Origin: an uncultured Clostridia bacterium
GTDB lineage: Bacteria; Bacillota; Clostridia; UMGS1810
DNA: 9,884 bases
NCBI GenBank assembly: GCA_934463115.1
Contig: CAKSIN010000041.1
Location: forward strand, 1-9,884
Direction: 5' to 3'
In this document: in pieces, positions 6,463 through 9,884 of the stretch
How positions within the stretch are numbered: position 1 is the first letter of the stretch
Layout of the letters: each line of letters starts with the position of its first letter
Notes under the pieces: generated by a model
Told to the model about the DNA's origin: nothing
What the model saw: only the letters and a program-made list of their open reading frames with translations
Database searches by the model: none
Made by a program: the position numbers and the translations under genes

Positions 6463-8160
6463 TTATCTGTTTGGAGTGCCGTTTTTCGGCGGCACACGCT
6501 TGATTATCATACTGTTTATAAATTCCTCGTTCGATGATGTCCGTCTGATGTTGTGAATAATCTTTTCTGTCAAATCCTGTCCGCCGGAGTTGTTTGAATG
6601 ACGGATTGCCCATGCGGCTTCGCGTTCCTCCTTGTTCATAATGAGGTCGTCTTTTCGTGTTCCCGATTTATAGATGTCTATGGCAGGGAAGATTCTCTTT
6701 TCGCTCAGCCGTCTGTCAAGGTGAATTTCCATATTACCCGTGCCTTTGAATTCCTCAAATATAACATCATCCATACGGCTGCCCGTTTCCACAAGCGCCG
6801 TTGCAAGTATGGTGAGGCTTCCGCCGTTTTCGATGTTTCTCGCCGCACCGAAAAACTTTTTCGGCTTATGAAGTGCGCCGGGATCGATACCGCCGGAGAG
6901 CGTTCTGCCCGTCGGCGGAATGGTGAGGTTGTATGCGCGAGTCAGCCTGGTTATGCTGTCGAGCAGAATCACAACGTCTTTTCCGTGTTCAACAAGGCGC
7001 ATTGCACGCTCCAGAACCATTTCGGCAACCTTAATATGGTGCTCGGGCAGTTCGTCGAATGTGGAGTATATAACTTCACCATTGATTGAACGTTTCATGT
7101 CGGTGACTTCCTCCGGACGTTCGTCCACAAGCAGCACGATGAGGTTTACATCCGGGTTGGTTTCGCTGATGCTTTTTGCCACATTTTTGAGCAGTGTTGT
7201 TTTACCTGTTTTCGGCGGTGCCACTATCATTCCGCGCTGTCCCTTTCCGATAGGGGCAAACAAATCAATCAGCCGAACCGAAAAATCGCATCCCGGATAT
7301 TCCAGGCGCAGTCTTTCGTCGGGGTATATCGGCGTTAAGTACTCAAACGGGCGGCGGCGAAGTGTTTTGTCTATCGTGTCGCCGTTTACCGTTTTAACAT
7401 ATATCAGTGCGTCGAAACGTTCGCCCTCGTTTGCCTTTCTGGCTATTCCGAAAATGCAGTCGCCGGTTTTAAGGTTGAATCTGCGTATCTGCGTGGGGGA
7501 AACGTATACATCATTCGGCGTTGTCAGATAGTTTTCGCCGCGCAAAAATCCGAATCCGTCTGCGTGAACATCGAGTATGCCCATTACATCGGTTGTGTTT
7601 CCGTTTTGCGGTGCTTTCTCCTTTTCACCGTTCGGACGTTCGACGTTTTGACGGTGCTGCGGTGCGTCGGCTGCGGTGTGCTGTTGCGAGTTGTCGTCAC
7701 TTTTTGACGGGGACGCTTTATCTTCCGCGTTTTTTGCCGATGTGTGCGCAGTTATTTTCTCGGTTTTTTCGGCACTGTCGGCTTTTTCGGAGAGATTCTC
7801 CGTGACGGCTGTGTCGGTGTCCGCATTTTCTTTTGACGTTGCGGCGCGTCTGCCGGCGGTGCTGCCGCTGCGTGTCGGTTTGGCATTCTTTTTTTCGGCA
7901 GCCGGTTTTGTTCGCGCTGTTTTCTTTTTTTCGTTTGTGTCGGCCTGCTTTTCGGTACTGCTTTCGGCTGCTGCACTTTTTTTGCGTATTATCTTTTTCG
8001 GTGCTTCGTTTTTTGATTTTTCTGCCAGCGTTGCAAGAACCAGTTCTTCAAGCTCGCTTTTTTTTAATTTTGCAATAGATTTGAGCCCGAGCTCTTTTGC
8101 CGTTTCTCTGAGCTGAACCAAGGTTTTTCCGCTTACGGAATCTGTTTGAATTTTTGCCAT
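6463..8160 (-). CDS. rho: Transcription termination factor Rho
   Basis: A 565-residue RNA-dependent ATPase/helicase that releases RNA polymerase at Rho-dependent sites. An N-terminal helical SAP-like domain (about 12-48) is followed by a long charged, low-complexity insertion (about 49-190, rich in Lys, Ala, Glu, Asp, Ser, Thr), then the cold-shock RNA-binding domain (about 191-260, DGFGFLRGENYL, YVSPTQIRRFNLKTGD). The motor has GKGQRGMIVAPPKTGKT (305-321, Walker A), VVILLDSITRL (396-406, Walker B), the Q loop TGRTLSGGIDPGALHKPKKF and the R loop MDDVIFEEFKGTGNMEIHL. All are close to E. coli Rho, so it should be active; the insertion makes it about 145 residues longer. The ATG at 8160 has AGGAGAGA about 5 bases upstream. 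It is the first gene of the leftward block and probably shares a transcript with ftsK 27 bases downstream. Confidence 0.97.
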   Translation of the reverse strand: MAKIQTDSVSGKTLVQLRETAKELGLKSIAKLKKSELEELVLATLAEKSKNEAPKKIIRKKSAAAESSTEKQADTNEKKKTARTKPAAEKKNAKPTRSGSTAGRRAATSKENADTDTAVTENLSEKADSAEKTEKITAHTSAKNAEDKASPSKSDDNSQQHTAADAPQHRQNVERPNGEKEKAPQNGNTTDVMGILDVHADGFGFLRGENYLTTPNDVYVSPTQIRRFNLKTGDCIFGIARKANEGERFDALIYVKTVNGDTIDKTLRRRPFEYLTPIYPDERLRLEYPGCDFSVRLIDLFAPIGKGQRGMIVAPPKTGKTTLLKNVAKSISETNPDVNLIVLLVDERPEEVTDMKRSINGEVIYSTFDELPEHHIKVAEMVLERAMRLVEHGKDVVILLDSITRLTRAYNLTIPPTGRTLSGGIDPGALHKPKKFFGAARNIENGGSLTILATALVETGSRMDDVIFEEFKGTGNMEIHLDRRLSEKRIFPAIDIYKSGTRKDDLIMNKEEREAAWAIRHSNNSGGQDLTEKIIHNIRRTSSNEEFINSMIIKRVPPKNGTPNR

Positions 8161-8225
8161 ATGATCTCTCCTGTATGATTTATTAAGAATTAAGATAAAA
8201 AATAAACCAAGATATTAATACTAAT

Positions 8226-8254
8226 ATTGTAACACAAAATATAAAATTATTGAA
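8226..8254 (-). promoter_or_regulatory. Promoter of rho and the leftward operon
   Basis: On the minus strand a -10 box TACAAT (8226-8231) is preceded by TG one base upstream, the extended -10 form, and by a weak -35 TTCAAT (8249-8254) at 17-nt spacing. Transcription would start near 8219, leaving a leader of about 60 nt before the rho ATG. No other promoter of this quality was seen within the leftward block, though internal ones cannot be excluded. Confidence 0.6.
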
Positions 8255-8311
8255 TATGCAATTTTAACTATAATATTATAAATTTTTGTTAATTTTTACA
8301 TCAAGATACTA

Positions 8312-8340
8312 TGGAATTTTTAAATAAAATATATTATAAT
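8312..8340 (+). promoter_or_regulatory. Promoter of the YihY-family gene
   Basis: A consensus -10 TATAAT (8335-8340) has a weak -35 TGGAAT (8312-8317) at 17-nt spacing. The start would be near 8347, giving a leader of about 34 nt with a GGAG ribosome site at 8370-8373. The surrounding AT-rich DNA makes chance TATAAT matches common, so the call rests on position and spacing. Confidence 0.5.
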
Positions 8341-8380
8341 AGGAATTGGAGTCAAAAAGGGAATTTTACGGAGAAAATTT

Positions 8381-9274
8381 ATGTCTTATCCAAAAAAAGC
8401 AAAATTCACAAAGTTACTGCGCGGTTATGTGGTGAAAATGTTTGACGATGATATTTTCGGCCTTTCCGCCGAAATGGCATTCTACCTGCTTACCGCGCTG
8501 TTTCCTTGTATTATACTGATATTTGTTATTGCAACCACCGTGAGCAGCCAGATGCAGAGCCTGCTGTTTTCGCTGATACGCGCGCTTCCGCACGAGGCGG
8601 AGGAGGTTATAATGAATATGCTGCTGGATTTTCACGGCGGCCTTGCAATTATTATAACATGTTCCGTTCTTGCACTGTGGTGTATTTCGAATGTAATCAA
8701 CACTCTGCGCAAGGCGATGAACCGTTTCTACGGCGTCACGGAGACAAGGCATTTTATTAAAACGCGCATACTCGGCTTGTTTTTTGCGCTGATAATAATT
8801 GTGCTTGTTGTGCTGAGTTTTGCGCTGATTATTTTTGGTGAGGGCACGGGGCATTTGCTCAAGTATTTCCTCAACCTGTTCAAAACCGCCGATTCGTGGG
8901 ACAGAACGAGGTATATAATCGTGTTTCCGATTTTCCTCGCTGCTGTGTCGGTGATATTCAATGCACTTCCGAATAAAAAGCTGCACTTTAAGTCGGTTTT
9001 CGGAGGAGCTTTTCTCACTACCGTTACATGGGGTGTGGCATCATGGGGATTTTCGTTTTATGTAAACAACTTTTCCAGATACCACCTGATATACGGTTCT
9101 CTCGCCGGAATAGTTATTCTCACAACGTGGGTATACATGACGGGATTTGTTATCCTGATGGGCGGCGAGCTTAACGCTTTGCGCTTTAAAACGTGCAAGG
9201 CAAGGCGGATTCGCCGCATACGCAAAATGCGCCTTGCCGAAATAAACGACAAAAGCGATACTGCGGGGCATTAA
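8381..9274 (+). CDS. yihY: YihY/BrkB family inner-membrane protein
   Basis: A 297-residue polytopic membrane protein. About six hydrophobic segments are visible (roughly 32-55, 85-105, 129-153, 177-196, 206-227, 238-263). The family hallmark near the C-terminus, YGSLAGIVILTTWVYMTGFVILMGGELNA (starting at 238), is present, as are an early SAEMAFYLLTALFP (29-42) and a basic C-terminal tail rich in Arg/Lys (270-284). The family was once called ribonuclease BN, an assignment since withdrawn; its true role is unsettled and a transport or envelope function is only suspected. The ATG at 8381 follows ACGGAG by about 8 bases. It is divergent from rho and apparently monocistronic, since rpmB has its own promoter downstream. 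Confidence 0.92.
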   Translation: MSYPKKAKFTKLLRGYVVKMFDDDIFGLSAEMAFYLLTALFPCIILIFVIATTVSSQMQSLLFSLIRALPHEAEEVIMNMLLDFHGGLAIIITCSVLALWCISNVINTLRKAMNRFYGVTETRHFIKTRILGLFFALIIIVLVVLSFALIIFGEGTGHLLKYFLNLFKTADSWDRTRYIIVFPIFLAAVSVIFNALPNKKLHFKSVFGGAFLTTVTWGVASWGFSFYVNNFSRYHLIYGSLAGIVILTTWVYMTGFVILMGGELNALRFKTCKARRIRRIRKMRLAEINDKSDTAGH

Positions 9275-9318
9275 AATATATATTTTATCGAAATTTTTAA
9301 AAATTTTTTAAAAAACAC

Positions 9319-9347
9319 TTGCCAAAACGTAAATTTTTTGGTACAAT
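9319..9347 (+). promoter_or_regulatory. Strong sigma-A promoter of rpmB
   Basis: TTGCCA (9319-9324), a 17-nt spacer and TACAAT (9342-9347) with an extended -10 TG at 9339-9340. An A/T-rich tract of over 40 bases (about 9275-9318) lies directly upstream and could act as an UP element. Such a strong promoter fits a ribosomal protein gene. The start is predicted near 9354. Confidence 0.75.
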
Positions 9348-9353
9348 ATAGAA

Positions 9354-9458
9354 CGTTGAGAAAAACAGGCGTATTTTTTGTGCGCCGAAATCATGGCAAA
9401 GCTGCTGTTTGCGGCGGCACAACTACAATAACCTGTAGTCATATAGGAGGTGCAAGAT
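9354..9458 (+). other. Foldable 5' leader of rpmB
   Basis: The transcript between the predicted start and the rpmB ATG is about 105 nt, long for a 62-codon gene. GTGC/GCAC (9380-9383 with 9417-9420) and GCCG/CGGC (9384-9387 with 9412-9415, one bulged G) enclose an inner CAAA/TTTG stem (9397-9400 with 9408-9411). A second hairpin, ACTACA/TGTAGT (9422-9427 with 9434-9439), exposes AACC in its loop; ACCT (9431-9434) could instead pair with AGGT of the ribosome site (9448-9451). This is pairing by eye; I do not match it to a named leader family. Confidence 0.35.
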
Positions 9459-9647
9459 ATGGCAAAGTGTGAAATCTGCGGTAAGGGTGTTGCTTTCGGA
9501 ATCAAGGTCAGCCACTCTCACAGAAGATCAAACAGAACATGGAAGGCAAACATCAGACCGGTCAGAGCACTGGTTAACGGTACACCTAAAAAAATCCACG
9601 TTTGCACAAGCTGCTTACGTTCGAATAAGGTTACAAGAGCTATATAA
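9459..9647 (+). CDS. rpmB: 50S ribosomal protein L28 (bL28)
   Basis: A 62-residue basic protein of the large ribosomal subunit beginning MAKCEICGKGVAFG, with HSHRRSNRTWKANI and RPVRALVNGTPKKIHVCTSCLRS typical of bL28. Two CxxC pairs (CEIC near residue 4 and CTSC near 50) form a zinc ribbon, so this is the zinc-containing form. The ATG at 9459 has AGGAGGTG about 7 bases upstream; an in-frame GTG at 9450 overlaps that ribosome site and is rejected. It has its own promoter and terminator, so it is a single-gene unit. Confidence 0.97.
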   Translation: MAKCEICGKGVAFGIKVSHSHRRSNRTWKANIRPVRALVNGTPKKIHVCTSCLRSNKVTRAI

Positions 9648-9678
9648 TTTCTGATGATTTGTAATTCGAATTAAAAAA

Positions 9679-9713
9679 GAGCTGAAACGTTTTTGCCGTT
9701 TCGGCTCTTTTTT
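9679..9713 (+). terminator. Intrinsic terminator of rpmB
   Basis: GAGCTGAAACG (9679-9689) pairs with CGTTTCGGCTC (9697-9707) over 11 positions with one G-U, around a 7-nt loop, followed by six T (9708-9713) and preceded by six A (9673-9678). It lies 32 bases after the rpmB stop. The flanking A run means it could also stop leftward transcription. Confidence 0.92.
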
Positions 9714-9724
9714 AGCAAAAAGCA

Positions 9725-9753
9725 TTGACAAAACAGATAAATGAGTGTACAAT
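9725..9753 (+). promoter_or_regulatory. Near-consensus sigma-A promoter at the right end
   Basis: TTGACA (9725-9730) matches the -35 consensus exactly, followed by a 17-nt spacer and TACAAT (9748-9753). Transcription would begin near 9760. It follows directly after the rpmB terminator, so it starts a separate unit. No ribosome site plus open frame follows within the window, suggesting a non-coding transcript. Confidence 0.75.
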
Positions 9754-9759
9754 AAACAT

Positions 9760-9857
9760 AGAAAAAAGGCAAAACCTCAAACGGTTATGCCAAAATTAAT
9801 TTGGTTTGTAAAACAACCGCCTTAAATTTGACGATGTGGGGCGGTTATTTTACTTTT
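9760..9857 (+). ncRNA. Candidate short structured RNA, possibly an antisense antitoxin
   Basis: The predicted transcript from 9760 folds into a hairpin GGCAAAACC/GGTTATGCC (9768-9776 with 9783-9791, one A-A mismatch, loop TCAAAC), then a second perfect 7-bp stem AACCGCC/GGCGGTT (9815-9821 with 9840-9846) followed by ATTTTACTTTT. No SD and start codon followed by a meaningful frame is seen. On the opposite strand the same second hairpin is followed by a T-rich stretch, so it may also end a leftward gene from beyond the window; the two RNAs would then overlap at their 3' ends. That layout is established for type I toxin-antitoxin pairs of Firmicutes (for example the BsrG/SR4 type and holin-like small toxins). 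The toxin is not visible, so this is inference. Confidence 0.35.
9815..9857. terminator. Possible bidirectional terminator
   Basis: A 7-bp stem AACCGCC (9815-9821) with GGCGGTT (9840-9846) and an 18-nt loop. It is followed on the plus strand by ATTTTACTTTT and on the minus strand by TTGTTTTA, so both directions have a T-rich though interrupted tail. The loop is long and the tails imperfect. Confidence 0.45.
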
Positions 9858-9884
9858 ATAATTTAACCAAGCGTACAACGTATA

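Noticed and set aside
6920..7531. 203-codon plus-strand frame opposite rho
   Set aside because: It lies wholly antisense to the strongly conserved Rho motor; there is no SD and composition matches a mirror frame.
8414..8986. 190-codon minus-strand frame opposite the YihY-family gene
   Set aside because: The plus-strand frame has the family motif, membrane pattern and SD; the opposite frame has no recognisable features.
9469..9654. Alternative plus-strand frame inside rpmB
   Set aside because: It is shifted relative to the clear L28 frame, has no ribosome site and no zinc-ribbon motif.
1..9884. CRISPR array, tRNA, rRNA, IS or phage genes
   Set aside because: No regularly spaced direct repeats, cloverleaf with CCA-adjacent T-loop, rRNA-like stretches, transposase motifs or terminal repeats with target duplications were seen on either strand.

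Overview
The window looks like a chromosomal segment of a low-to-mid GC Firmicute, most likely a gut-type Clostridia (Oscillospirales-like). The basis is strong AGGAGG-type ribosome binding sites, sigma-A promoters with 17-nt spacers, AT-rich intergenic DNA between more GC-rich genes, a Rho with a long charged N-terminal insertion, an SpoIIIE/FtsK-type translocase, and a four-cysteine (zinc-ribbon) L28. No insertion sequence, phage gene, tRNA, rRNA or CRISPR array is visible. The taxonomic call is inference; no 16S or other phylogenetic marker was compared.

Layout. Bases 1-546 carry no convincing gene. They hold a row of inverted repeats, including a perfect 15-bp one (261-307), that probably form the 3' end of the leftward operon and of a rightward gene lying outside the window. 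Bases 547-8160 are one tight leftward block, read in the order rho (transcription terminator), ftsK/spoIIIE (DNA translocase, broken by one in-frame TAA), an alpha/beta hydrolase, a membrane-anchored MurF-type ligase, and ddl (D-Ala-D-Ala ligase). Gaps between genes are 12 to 38 bases, with an SD before each full-length gene and no obvious terminator, so they are probably co-transcribed from a promoter at 8226-8254. Bases 8161-8380 are an AT-rich divergent promoter region. To the right, on the plus strand, are a YihY/BrkB-family membrane protein (8381-9274) and rpmB (ribosomal protein L28, 9459-9647). rpmB has its own strong extended -10 promoter, a roughly 105-nt foldable leader and a clear intrinsic terminator. 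The last 165 bases hold a near-consensus promoter (TTGACA-17-TACAAT) followed by a short structured, apparently non-coding transcript that faces the right edge.

Function. ddl makes D-Ala-D-Ala and the MurF-like ligase would add it to the UDP-MurNAc-tripeptide, so the distal half of the operon supplies the terminal dipeptide of the peptidoglycan stem. FtsK/SpoIIIE pumps DNA through the septum at division or sporulation, and Rho is a general termination factor. The block therefore mixes cell-division/cell-wall functions with a transcription factor gene.

The main oddity is the ftsK stop codon at 5176-5178. Reading frame and homology continue on both sides with exactly one codon replaced, and the ATPase half has no ribosome binding site of its own. 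Several usually invariant motor residues also differ. The second item of interest is the right-end promoter plus structured RNA, which resembles the antitoxin side of a convergent type I toxin-antitoxin locus whose toxin gene would lie just outside the window.
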